A stretch of 64,000 nt of DNA, from positions 434,001 to 498,000 of the forward strand of contig NZ_BBRN01000003.1 in NCBI RefSeq assembly GCF_002090175.1, read 5' to 3'. Shown here piece after piece: positions 1 to 10,253 of the stretch (its first letter is position 1; each line of letters starts with the position of its first letter). Position numbers and translations under genes: made by a program. The DNA comes from Demequina sp. NBRC 110057. GTDB lineage: Bacteria > Actinomycetota > Actinomycetes > Actinomycetales > Demequinaceae. A model generated the notes under the pieces. The model saw nothing but the letters and a program-made list of their open reading frames with translations, searched no databases and was not told where the DNA came from.

Positions 1-212
1 GGGAGCGCATCGACCACCTGCCCGGCAATCAGCCGGGCGACCCGCACGCCCTGGCGCGAGTGATGCTCCAGATCGCCGAGCTCGACACTCCCCCGCTGCA
101 CCTCCTGGCGGGCCGCCACGCCCTCACGCAGGGCGCGGCCAAGGCCGCGGCCCTCGCCGACGAGGTGGAGCGCTGGGAGGAGCTGGGGCTGTCGATCGAC
201 ACCCGCGGCTGA
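1..212 (+). CDS. Short-chain dehydrogenase/reductase, C-terminal fragment
   Basis: Only the last 69 residues are in the window; the gene starts to the left. The frame ends in TGA at 210-212. The tail (GDPHALARVML, then PPLHLLAG, then an Ala-rich helix ending in VERWEELGLSIDTRG) matches the usual C-terminus of classical SDR oxidoreductases, where 'GDP..A...IL' and 'PPLRLLLG' lead into a long helix and 'W..LS.STD'. The catalytic Tyr-Lys and the Rossmann motif are outside the window, so substrate and cofactor cannot be judged. It converges on etfA, with hairpins between them. Family assignment is fairly secure; function is not. Confidence 0.7.
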   Translation, partial: ERIDHLPGNQPGDPHALARVMLQIAELDTPPLHLLAGRHALTQGAAKAAALADEVERWEELGLSIDTRG

Positions 213-306
213 GCCGCCCGCCGCACGCTCCTGCCCACGCCACCCCATCACCACCCGGTCCCGCCGGCCTCCGCCGTGACGAAGCGACGGTAGGGCTGCC
301 CGACAC

Positions 307-342
307 GCCGCGACACGCCGGCTCGGGACGGCGTGTCGCGGC
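307..342. terminator. Hairpin downstream of the SDR gene
   Basis: Perfect 14-bp arms at 307-320 and 329-342 (GCCGCGACACGCCG and its complement) with an 8-nt loop, about 95 nt after the SDR stop. The 10-mer CGACACGCCG also occurs just before the left arm, at 301-310. There is no T-tract, as is common in high-GC genomes. Confidence 0.5.
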
Positions 343-435
343 GAGGAACCGTCACGTCGTCACGCGGCCAGGGACGCGGCTCCGGGCGGGCGCGCCGGGA
401 CACGGGCCTCTGGGCCACGCCAGCCCACACACGCG

Positions 436-475
436 ACTCGGCCCCGGCCACCCTCACGGGCGGCCGGGGCCGAGT
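436..475. terminator. Hairpin downstream of etfBA
   Basis: Perfect 14-bp arms at 436-449 and 462-475 (ACTCGGCCCCGGCC and its complement) with a 12-nt loop. It lies 11 nt beyond the etfA stop on the minus strand, where an intrinsic terminator is expected. Confidence 0.6.
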
Positions 476-486
476 GCCGAGCGGGG

Positions 487-1437
487 TCAGGCCCCGCGGT
501 GCTCCTTGATGCGTGCGACGGCCTGAGGGATCACGTCGAACAGCGATCCGACGACGCCGAAGTCGGAGATCTCGAAGATGGGCGCCTCGGGGTCCATGTT
601 GATGCACACGATGGTGCCGGACGCCTGCATGCCGCCGCGGTGGTGCACCGCGCCCGAGATGCCCGCCGCGACGTACAGCGCGGGGGTCACGGTGGTGCCG
701 GTCTGGCCCACCATGTGCTCGTGGCTGATCCAGCCCTCGTCGGTCGCGTCGCGGGACGCGCCCACGGCGCCGCCCAGCAGCTCTGCCAGCTCCGTCACGA
801 GCGCGTAGTCGCCGCCCGTGCCGCGGCCGCCGGACACCACCACGGGAGCCTCGGCTAGCGGGACTCCCTCGCCCTGCTCGACTGCCTCGACGTGGGTGAT
901 GCGCTCGCGCGTGGCGGGAAGCTCGACTTCCACGTCCACGACGGTCGCCGCGCCAGCGGCCTCGGCGGGGGCGGCGATGGTCGTGTTGGGGCGGATGCCC
1001 ACGATCGCCTTGTCGGACTCGATGCGGGTGCGCACGTCCCACGTGGCGGCGAAGACGGTCTGGAAGGTCTCGACCTTGCCGTCCACGAGTTCCGCCCCGG
1101 CGGCGTCCACCACGACGCCGGCGCCGGTCGCGAGCGCGAGCCGGGTGGCGATCTCCTTGGTGACGAAGGTCGAGATGACGAGCACCACATCGGCGTCGGC
1201 CGATGCTGCGCCCAGGGCCGCCGCGGCACGCGAGGCGACCCTGGCATCGGCCGCGTCGACGACGCGCACCTCGGTGGCGCCGTACTCGCCAAGGAGCGCG
1301 GCGGCATCGGCCGCGGGAGCGGAACCGAGCCACACTGCCACGGGGGTGCCGAGCGTGCGGGCGAGGGTGAGGGCCTCGAGCGACGGGCGCGTGACGGCGC
1401 CGTCGCGGTGGTCGACGAGGACGGCGACGGTGGTCAT
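487..1437 (-). CDS. etfA: Electron transfer flavoprotein alpha subunit
   Basis: A 316-residue FixB/EtfA-type protein. With EtfB it forms the FAD-containing cytoplasmic heterodimer that takes electrons from acyl-CoA and related dehydrogenases and passes them to the quinone pool. The C-terminal FAD domain is clear: VVSGGRG near the domain start, then GASRDATDEGWISHEHMVGQTG, then VAAGISGA, and finally CINMDPEAPIFEISDFGVVGSLFDVIP. The N-terminal half is the alpha/beta domain typical of the family. The ATG at 1435-1437 overlaps the etfB stop by 4 nt (ATGA), indicating translational coupling. No ETF:quinone oxidoreductase gene is in the window. Confidence 0.95.
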   Translation of the reverse strand: MTTVAVLVDHRDGAVTRPSLEALTLARTLGTPVAVWLGSAPAADAAALLGEYGATEVRVVDAADARVASRAAAALGAASADADVVLVISTFVTKEIATRLALATGAGVVVDAAGAELVDGKVETFQTVFAATWDVRTRIESDKAIVGIRPNTTIAAPAEAAGAATVVDVEVELPATRERITHVEAVEQGEGVPLAEAPVVVSGGRGTGGDYALVTELAELLGGAVGASRDATDEGWISHEHMVGQTGTTVTPALYVAAGISGAVHHRGGMQASGTIVCINMDPEAPIFEISDFGVVGSLFDVIPQAVARIKEHRGA

Positions 1438-2222
1438 GCGAGTCCCTTCTCGATGAGGAAGTCGGCGAGCTGCGTGCCCGCGTCTCCCGTGTCGGTGATC
1501 TTCACGCGGTTCTCCTTCGCCGGACGCGGCGAGGCGTCCACGACGACGGTGCGCGCGCCGGCCTTGCCCACGGCGGAGGCGTCCACGCCGAGGTCGGCGA
1601 GCGACCACTGCGCGACCGGGGCCTTGCGGGCGGCCATGATGAGTTTGAAGTTGGGGTAGCGCGGCTTGTTCGCCTCGTCGGTGACGGACACTACGGCGGG
1701 CAGCGGGGCCACGAGGGTCTCGTGAGCGTCGGGCAGGTGGCGCTCGATCGTCACCTCGCCGTCGGCCACGGACAGGGCCGATGCGAGGGTCGCCTGGGAC
1801 CAGTCGAGCTCGGCCGCGAGCGCGGTGGGCAGCATCGACGTGAGGCCGTCGAGGGCCGCCATGCCGGTGATGACGAGGTCGAGCGGGGCCTCCTCGTGGA
1901 CCTTGCGGACGGCGGCGGCGATGACCGTGGCGGTCCCGAAGACGTCCGAGTCGGCGATGGCCTCGTCCGAGACGTGGATGGCGTGGTGGACGCCCAGCTG
2001 GAGAGCCTTGCGGACGGCGGCGACGGCATCGGGCCCGCCCACCGTGAGGGCGTAGACCTCTCCCTCGCCCGCCGCCTCGACGAGCTGCAGTGCAGCCTCG
2101 ACGGCGTTCTCGTCCAGCTCGTTCATCGTGCCGTCGTCCCCGCTGCGGGTCACGCGGCCCTCGGTGAAGGACCGCTGCGACTGAAGGTCGGGGACGTGCT
2201 TGACCGTGACCAGGATGCGCAT
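1434..2222 (-). CDS. etfB: Electron transfer flavoprotein beta subunit
   Basis: A 262-residue EtfB/FixA homologue, first gene of an etfB-etfA pair. It starts MRILVTVKHVPD, a typical family opening, and contains NELDENAVEAALQL and the AMP-binding-type stretch DLVITGMAALDG. Its job is to bind AMP and complete the ETF heterodimer. The ATG sits 7 nt downstream of a TAGGCT -10-like hexamer with no Shine-Dalgarno, so the transcript is probably leaderless. A longer reading frame upstream runs antisense to the DUF5701 gene and is not a credible extension. Confidence 0.95.
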   Translation of the reverse strand: MRILVTVKHVPDLQSQRSFTEGRVTRSGDDGTMNELDENAVEAALQLVEAAGEGEVYALTVGGPDAVAAVRKALQLGVHHAIHVSDEAIADSDVFGTATVIAAAVRKVHEEAPLDLVITGMAALDGLTSMLPTALAAELDWSQATLASALSVADGEVTIERHLPDAHETLVAPLPAVVSVTDEANKPRYPNFKLIMAARKAPVAQWSLADLGVDASAVGKAGARTVVVDASPRPAKENRVKITDTGDAGTQLADFLIEKGLA

Positions 2223-2229
2223 GAGGCTC

Positions 2230-2235
2230 AGCCTA
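2230..2235 (-). promoter_or_regulatory. -10 element of etfB, probable leaderless promoter
   Basis: TAGGCT on the minus strand, with 7 nt between its end and the etfB ATG at 2222. This is the classic actinobacterial leaderless geometry. No clear -35 is visible. Confidence 0.5.
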
Positions 2236-2336
2236 GCGGTGCGTCCGCGCCCCGCACGCGCGTGCGCGACGGGAACAGCGCGGGCCCTCCGGGCGTTCTG
2301 GCGTGACGCCACCGCCGACGCTCCAAGGAGATGCCC

Positions 2337-2993
2337 GTGAACGCCGCCACGTCCGCCCCGACACTGCCCGAGCTCGACCGCCAGGTCGACGCCTACGTCG
2401 CCGCAGGCTACCCGGCACTGGCCGGGATGGAGCTGGCCGACTTTCGCGCGCTGTTCGCGCCCGTGGCGGCCCAGGCATCGGCCCTCGGACTGGGGCAGGA
2501 GGCCGATGCGGCGGCGGGTACCCTTCCCTTTCTTGCGGTGGTGACGGACGCCCTCGTCGACCCGGCGGTGAGGGTGCCGCGGCTGCGGTTGGCGGGCTCG
2601 GCACGCGAGGGAATCCTCGACCGCAATCACGGCGGCGAGGGGCTCGCCCCGTACCGGGTGCGCGAGGAGCTGGGGGTACCGGATGCGCCCGTGTACCTCC
2701 TCACGGGTATCGATCGCGGCGACGAGTTCAGGGGCGTGGCGCCAGCGCAGACGCGGCCCGTGCTCGCCGAGCGTCGCCGTTCTCCCCTGACGATCGCCGA
2801 GGGCCTCTCCCTCGTCGCGGCCCACCCCGAAATGCTCGTCAAGAACCACTGCTTCATGCTCGATGGCTCCACGCGGGGCGACAAGCGCGTCCCCGCACTG
2901 TGGATCTCCGAGCGCTCCCCCAAGCTCGGCTGGTGCTTCGACAAGGTGCCTCACACGTGGCTGGGCATCGCGTCCGCAGCCGGGCGCCACTGA
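2337..2993 (+). CDS. DUF5701 family protein
   Basis: About 218 residues, resembling the actinobacterial DUF5701 family (recognised from the overall pattern, including an opening with 'LDRQVDAYVAAGYP' and a C-terminal 'LVKNHCFMLDGS...PALWIS..SPKLGWCFD'). No catalytic motif or membrane segment is visible and the function is unknown. Start choice: AAGGAG at 2325-2330 directly abuts an ATG at 2331, leaving no spacer, whereas the in-frame GTG at 2337 has a 6-nt spacer, so I prefer GTG. It precedes glgX on the same strand with a 35-nt gap and may be co-transcribed with it. Confidence 0.7.
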   Translation: MNAATSAPTLPELDRQVDAYVAAGYPALAGMELADFRALFAPVAAQASALGLGQEADAAAGTLPFLAVVTDALVDPAVRVPRLRLAGSAREGILDRNHGGEGLAPYRVREELGVPDAPVYLLTGIDRGDEFRGVAPAQTRPVLAERRRSPLTIAEGLSLVAAHPEMLVKNHCFMLDGSTRGDKRVPALWISERSPKLGWCFDKVPHTWLGIASAAGRH

Positions 2994-3028
2994 GACCGGT
3001 CACGGAACGACACGCGGAGGACCTCCCC

Positions 3029-5197
<2,169 letters not shown>

Positions 5198-5210
5198 GCG
5201 CCCGAGAACG

Positions 5211-5252
5211 GGACGAGGGGGCGGCACCCGTGTGGGTGCCGCCCCCTCGTCC
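5211..5252. terminator. Bidirectional terminator between glgX and ganB
   Basis: A very strong inverted repeat with near 19-bp perfect arms around a GTGT loop, 13 nt after the glgX stop and 8 nt before the convergent ganB stop. It can serve both genes. Confidence 0.8.
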
Positions 5253-5260
5253 TTCCCTGC

Positions 5261-8200
5261 CTAGGCCTCGGCGCGGCGGCGCGTGAGGATCACGCCACCG
5301 GCCGTCATGAGGCCGAGCGCCAGTGCGAGGAGCGCGGCGGAGGCGGCACCATCAACACCGGTCGTGGACAGCGAGCCGTCCGTCCCGGCTTCCGCCACCA
5401 CCGTCACCTCGTACTGCGCGAGGATGTTGCCGTCCGCGTCACGCACCTGGAGGTGGTGTGTGCCGGCCTCCATGTCGAGCGGGATGGTCACCGTGACCGT
5501 CGCCGCACCGTCGACAAGCGCGGCGGTGGCGAGGCGCTGGTAGGTGGACGCGATGCCCACCTCGACCTCGTCTCCCGGCATGCCCGTGAGGCGCATCGTG
5601 ATCGAGTCGCCGGGGTTGAGGGTGGGCACCTCGCCGTCCTCGAAGCCGCCGATCTGGATCGTCGGGTCGCCGCCGGTCTCCGGCGTCTCGGTCGGGCCCG
5701 TGGTGGGCTCCGTCGTCGGCTCCTCCGTGGGCTCCGGGTCCGTGGTCGGCTCCGGGTCCGTGGTGGGATCGACGGTGGGCTCCGGCGTCGGCGTCACCGG
5801 GTCGGTGACCTCGACCAGCCCGGCGATCGCGTCGGCGATCGACGCCGTGGCACCGTCCACCGCGGACTGCGTGGCATTCGCGTCGGCAAGAACCACGTCG
5901 CCGGCGGCGATCGCGGCCTCGAGCTCCGCGACGGACGCATCGGTGTAGCCCGCGGTGTCGATCGCGAGCGCCTCGTCGATGGCCGCGGCGAGGGCCGAGG
6001 TGTCGGCCTTCTCCACGAGCGCGTCGAGTGCGGACTCGATGGCGGCGGTCGCCGCGTCCACCCTCTCCTGCTTGGGAGCGGCGGCGCCCAGCACCACGTT
6101 GCCCTTCTCGACCGCGAGGTCGAGCGCCTTGAGCGACGCGGGAGTGTAGGTGCCGCGGTCGGTCGCCGCGGCGTCCGCGAGGGCACCCTCGAGCGCCGCG
6201 GTGTCGGCCGCGACCGGCTCGTCGACGGCGGTCAGGGTGACGTCGTCGACGTAGCCCCACGCGCCGGCCTGGTAGGTGCCGCCGATCTCGGCAGTGAGCA
6301 CGCCGTCCTCGCCGACCACCGCGGTGGTGGTGTACTCGGCCCAGTTGCCCCAGCCGGGCAGCACCATGGCGGTCGCCTCGGAGCCCTCGGACGTGGTCGC
6401 GGTGAGCGACACTTCCGCGGTCTCGCCGCCCGTGAGCCACGCGCTCAGCGTGTAGGTGCCAGGCTCAAGGCCCGTGACCTCCTGGGTGGCGGTGCCGGAG
6501 AACTCCGCCCCCGTGCCGTTCCAGAAGTTGAGCGAGTAGTCGCCCGAGCGCTTGTCGTCGCCCGAGACCCAGAAGGTCCCGACCTCGGCATCCGGCCACG
6601 GCGACGCGGTGATGTCCCAGGGGGCCACGTCCTCGAAGCCGTTCTCGAAGCCGCCGTTGAGCAGCAGCGCGGACTCGGTCACGGTGATGGTCGCGGTCGC
6701 GATCCAGCCGTTCGCGGTGGTGCCGGTCACGGTGTAGACACCGGGACCGTCGATCCACTCGACCGAGTCGTTCCACGTCACCGTCTCGGTCGTGGTCGTC
6801 TCGTCGTACGACGTCACCGTGACAGTCGAGGGCAGGACGATGTCCTCGCCGTCGACCACAGTGATCGCGACGGGGTCCACCGTCGGATCCGGGATGGTGC
6901 CGTCGCCTGGCACGAGCCCGTCGATGGCGGACTGCAGCGCCGTCGCGGCGCCGTCGACCGTGGCCTGGCTCGGGGCGGACACGCCCAGGGCCCACTGGCC
7001 GCGAGCGACAGCCCTGGTGAGGGCCGCGTAGGACGCCACCGAGTAGTCGTCGGCGCTGTACGTCGCGGCCTCATCGACGAGGGACTCGAGGGCGGCGGTG
7101 TCCGCCACCGGCATCGGGTTCTCCGCCACCAGCTGGAAGTCGTCGAGCGCTCCCCACGAGCCCGCGGAGAGGTCGAACTGCGCGGACACGGTAACGCGGG
7201 CGCCCTCGACGACGCTCACGACCGAGGTCGACGGGGTGTCGTAATTCTGCCAGCCGTTGAGGGACAGGTCCGCGCTTTGCGACGCGATGCCGGAGGCGAG
7301 CGTCAGGGTGGCCGTGTCGTCGTCACCCAGGGCTTCGCCGTGCACGCTCGCGCTGAGCACGTAGTCGCCCGCGGGCACGTCCTCGAGCGTCTGCGTGACC
7401 GTGAAGGTGAAGTCGCCGCCGCTGTAGAAGTGTGCCGCGGAGGCGCCAGAGATCACGTCCGAGGTCGACGGGATGGTGATGCCGGTGCCCGTGGTCTCCC
7501 ACGGGGACTTGCCGTCCTCGAAGCCGGGGTTCACCAGGATGTTTTCGCCGGCGCCGCTGGCGTCACGGACGGTCACCGTCGCGGTGGTCTCGTAGCCGCT
7601 CGCCGTGGTGCCCGCGATCTCGTAGACGCCGCGACCAGTGATCCAGGACGCCTTGGCGGCCCAGGTGACCATCTCGGTCTCGGTGGTGCCGTCGGTGAAG
7701 GACACCGTGACGGTGGACGGCAGGGTGATGGCGTCACCGTCGGTCACGGTGATGGAGGGACGCTGGATCGAGTCGACCTCGCGCGGGGCAACCGAGCCGG
7801 TCTTCGCGTAGTCGAACACGCGTAGCGACTCGAGCGGGTTGCCGTCGAAGTCGAACATTGCCTGGTTGTCCCAGGCGGAGCCGCCGTACCACTTGCCGGC
7901 GTCATCGGGGTCGTACTCCCCCGCGTACGAGGCGGCCCAGCCGGAGCCGAACTCCTCCCACAGCGCCATGTTGGATTCCAGCTCAGCCGGGGTGCCGACG
8001 GGGATCCACGCGGGCTCCCAGTAGAAGACGCCAAGTCCGGCGTCACCCACCTGCGCCACGGCGTCGATCACGTCGCGGATCGCGAGGGCCTGGCCCTGGA
8101 CCGTTGACGAGTACTTGTCGCTCGCGGTCGACGACCGGATCGTGTTCTCGTGGCCGTCGCCGTCCTCGAGCGTGTAGTTCCACGAGGTTTCGGCGACGAT

Positions 8201-9091
8201 GACGTCCTTGTCGTAGGTGGACGCCACATTCGACAGCTGCGAGGTGAGGTTCGTCAGCGTCCCGTGCCAGTACGCGTAGTACGACGAGGCGAACACGTCG
8301 TACTCGATCTCGTCGCCGGTGTCGGCAATGCCGTCGGCGCCCTTGTCGAGCTTCTCGGCGTAGCCCATGTAGGTGCCGCGCTCGGGGTTGGTGAAGTGAA
8401 TGGCCACCTTGACGTCGTCACCCAGGGTGTCGCGCACCGCATCGGCCCCCGCCTTGAACAGGGCGCCGGAGGTGGGCCATGCCTCGCCCGCGAGCTCGAG
8501 GTTGGTGGTCTCGTTGCCAATCTGGACCATGCCGATGTCCACGCCGGCCGCGTCCATCGACTCGAGCGTGTCGACGGTGTAGTCGTACAGCGCCTCCGCC
8601 TTCTCGTCGACGGACATGTCCTTCCAGGCCTTGGGCTCCTGCTGCTGGCCAGGGTGCGCCCAGAAGTCGGAGTAGTGGAAGTCGAGGAAGACCTTCATCC
8701 CGGCCTCGGTGGAGCGCAGCCCGATCTCCGTGGCGCGCTCGGCGTCGACGGTGCCGCCGCCGTAGCCCTTGCCCTCCGAGTCGTACGGGTCGTTCCACAC
8801 GCGGATGCGTGAGTAGTTCACTCCCGCCTCGGCCATGACGTCGAACACGTCGGCCTCGTGACCCTCGAAGTCCTTGAAGGTGACGCCGGACTCCTCAAGC
8901 GACAGGATCGACGAGGCGTCGACGCCGTTCATGAAGTCATCGGCGAGGCCCTCGACCTTGGGCACCGTGATGCCCGCATCGACCGCCTCATCGTCGGCGG
9001 CGACTGCCGCTCCTGACAACCCTCCCACCGCGAGGGCGCTGATCGCAGCCGTGGCTGTGACCGCTCCCAGTCTTGATCGCAACTGTGCCAT
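5261..9091 (-). CDS. ganB: Wall-anchored multidomain arabinogalactan endo-beta-1,4-galactanase (GH53)
   Basis: A 1276-residue secreted enzyme that would cut beta-1,4-galactan at the cell surface. Order: Sec signal peptide (1-32, cut near AVAA/DD); GH53 barrel (about 50-430) with acid/base Glu194 in QIGNET and nucleophile Glu301 in VAETSW; an Ig-like (Big_4-type) repeat (about 445-515); a 'NPGFE' carbohydrate-binding-like module (about 520-660); a FIVAR-type helical repeat; a second Ig-like/'NGGFE' module/FIVAR set; a third FIVAR; a Pro/Thr/Glu linker (about 1098-1140); a final beta domain; and a sorting signal LSTTG plus hydrophobic stretch plus RRR. The binding modules may be CBM61-like (inference). 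A GAAAGGAAG ribosome site precedes the ATG. It is last of the gan genes, after a 44-bp palindrome. No sortase is in the window. Confidence 0.9.
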   Translation of the reverse strand: MAQLRSRLGAVTATAAISALAVGGLSGAAVAADDEAVDAGITVPKVEGLADDFMNGVDASSILSLEESGVTFKDFEGHEADVFDVMAEAGVNYSRIRVWNDPYDSEGKGYGGGTVDAERATEIGLRSTEAGMKVFLDFHYSDFWAHPGQQQEPKAWKDMSVDEKAEALYDYTVDTLESMDAAGVDIGMVQIGNETTNLELAGEAWPTSGALFKAGADAVRDTLGDDVKVAIHFTNPERGTYMGYAEKLDKGADGIADTGDEIEYDVFASSYYAYWHGTLTNLTSQLSNVASTYDKDVIVAETSWNYTLEDGDGHENTIRSSTASDKYSSTVQGQALAIRDVIDAVAQVGDAGLGVFYWEPAWIPVGTPAELESNMALWEEFGSGWAASYAGEYDPDDAGKWYGGSAWDNQAMFDFDGNPLESLRVFDYAKTGSVAPREVDSIQRPSITVTDGDAITLPSTVTVSFTDGTTETEMVTWAAKASWITGRGVYEIAGTTASGYETTATVTVRDASGAGENILVNPGFEDGKSPWETTGTGITIPSTSDVISGASAAHFYSGGDFTFTVTQTLEDVPAGDYVLSASVHGEALGDDDTATLTLASGIASQSADLSLNGWQNYDTPSTSVVSVVEGARVTVSAQFDLSAGSWGALDDFQLVAENPMPVADTAALESLVDEAATYSADDYSVASYAALTRAVARGQWALGVSAPSQATVDGAATALQSAIDGLVPGDGTIPDPTVDPVAITVVDGEDIVLPSTVTVTSYDETTTTETVTWNDSVEWIDGPGVYTVTGTTANGWIATATITVTESALLLNGGFENGFEDVAPWDITASPWPDAEVGTFWVSGDDKRSGDYSLNFWNGTGAEFSGTATQEVTGLEPGTYTLSAWLTGGETAEVSLTATTSEGSEATAMVLPGWGNWAEYTTTAVVGEDGVLTAEIGGTYQAGAWGYVDDVTLTAVDEPVAADTAALEGALADAAATDRGTYTPASLKALDLAVEKGNVVLGAAAPKQERVDAATAAIESALDALVEKADTSALAAAIDEALAIDTAGYTDASVAELEAAIAAGDVVLADANATQSAVDGATASIADAIAGLVEVTDPVTPTPEPTVDPTTDPEPTTDPEPTEEPTTEPTTGPTETPETGGDPTIQIGGFEDGEVPTLNPGDSITMRLTGMPGDEVEVGIASTYQRLATAALVDGAATVTVTIPLDMEAGTHHLQVRDADGNILAQYEVTVVAEAGTDGSLSTTGVDGAASAALLALALGLMTAGGVILTRRRAEA

Positions 9092-9281
9092 CGATCTTCC
9101 TTTCGATCGTCCTTGATCCGGGGTACTGCTGGTGACGGGGTTTTACTGCGGAGTGAGGCGCGGCGCGCCTCGGGCGGTGCTGGGATGAGCGGGTTCAGGC
9201 CCGCGGTTGCCGCCGTCGGTGGCGGGATTCACGGGCGGTGCCGTAGCGCGCGCCCGCGACGACAAAGCCCCCGGCGCGCGA

Positions 9282-9325
9282 CGGCGTTCTCACCGTTGGG
9301 ACCGGTCCCAACGGTGAGAACGCCG
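9282..9325. terminator. 44-bp perfect palindrome between ganQ and ganB
   Basis: Two perfect 22-bp arms with no spacer, centred on ACCGGT. It starts 36 nt downstream of the ganQ stop (minus strand) and lies about 190 nt upstream of the ganB ATG. The likely role is terminator or attenuator of the transporter mRNA. The zero-loop perfect symmetry is unusual compared with the other hairpins here. Confidence 0.6.
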
Positions 9326-9360
9326 CGCTGCGTCGAGGGTGAAGGTGCATCGGCCCCGGG

Positions 9361-10251
9361 CTATCCCTTGACCGACCCGGCGGTGAGTCCGCCGACGATG
9401 TACTTCTGGAGCGACAGGAAGATGGCCAGGACGGGCAGCGACGCGATCACCGCGCCCGCCGCGAACAGGCCCCAGTTGGCGCTGAGCTGGTTCGACACCC
9501 ACTGGTACATGCCGACCGCGAGGGTCCACTCGTCCTGCGACACCAGCACGATCTTGGCGAGGATGAAGTCTCCGAAGGCCGAGATGAAGGCCAGCAGACC
9601 CACCACCGCGAGGATGGGGGTGACGAGCGGCATGATGAGCTTCCAGAAGATCTGCGCGTGCGTGGCGCCGTCGACCTTCGCGGACTCGTCGATGTCGTTG
9701 GGGATCGTGTTGAAGAAGCCGTACATGAGGAAAGTGTTCGCGCCGAGCGCGCCGCCAAGATAGACGCAGATCAGCGCGATCTTCGAGTTGATGCCGAGAG
9801 CGGGAACCACGTTGCCGAGCGCCGTCAGCAGCAGGAACACGGACACGAAGGCGACGGTCTGCGGGAACATCTGGACGATCAGCAGCGTGGTGAGTCCGCC
9901 GCGGCGCCCCTTGAAGCGGAAACGCGAGAACGCGTAGGCCGCGCACGCGCCCATGAACACAGCGCCGAGCGCCGACGCGCCGCCGACGATCAGGGTGTTG
10001 ACCACCCAGGTCCAGTACGAGGTGTCGGACAGCGCCGCATAATTGCTGAACGAGATGTCAGAGAAGAGGGACGACGTGCTCGACAGCGTCCCCGACGAGG
10101 ACAGGGATGCCGACAGGACGTACACCAGCGGGAAGGCCGCATAGAAGATGATGATGGCGGCGACGGGGTACTTCCAGCCGATCTCGGCCCACCAGCGCCC
10201 GCGGCGGCTGGGGGTGCGGCGGGCGGGAGCCTGGGCGGTGACCTCAGTCAT
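9361..10251 (-). CDS. ganQ: Galacto-oligosaccharide ABC importer permease (MalG/GanQ type)
   Basis: A 296-residue CUT1 inner-membrane permease with six hydrophobic segments. The EAA loop that contacts the ATPase is clear (ESAKVDGATHAQIFWKLIMP). The C-terminus ending in 'QKYIVGGLTAGSVKG' is diagnostic of MalG-type subunits. It pairs with the upstream GanP: the ribosome site GAGGAG is inside the last codons of ganP and the gap is 2 nt. Placement between a MalF-type permease and a GH53 enzyme supports galactan oligosaccharides as substrate, by analogy with Bacillus ganSPQAB. No ATPase gene is present, so a shared MsmX-like ATPase is likely (inference). Confidence 0.88.
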   Translation of the reverse strand: MTEVTAQAPARRTPSRRGRWWAEIGWKYPVAAIIIFYAAFPLVYVLSASLSSSGTLSSTSSLFSDISFSNYAALSDTSYWTWVVNTLIVGGASALGAVFMGACAAYAFSRFRFKGRRGGLTTLLIVQMFPQTVAFVSVFLLLTALGNVVPALGINSKIALICVYLGGALGANTFLMYGFFNTIPNDIDESAKVDGATHAQIFWKLIMPLVTPILAVVGLLAFISAFGDFILAKIVLVSQDEWTLAVGMYQWVSNQLSANWGLFAAGAVIASLPVLAIFLSLQKYIVGGLTAGSVKG

Positions 10252-10253
10252 GG

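Noticed and set aside
2331..2336. ATG at 2331 as start of the DUF5701 gene
   Set aside because: The Shine-Dalgarno AAGGAG directly touches it; the GTG at 2337 has proper spacing.
2303..3028. In-frame N-terminal extension of GlgX
   Set aside because: It would overlap the whole DUF5701 gene and encodes Arg/Pro/Gly-rich sequence; the ATG at 3029 has a good ribosome site and starts a normal GlgX.
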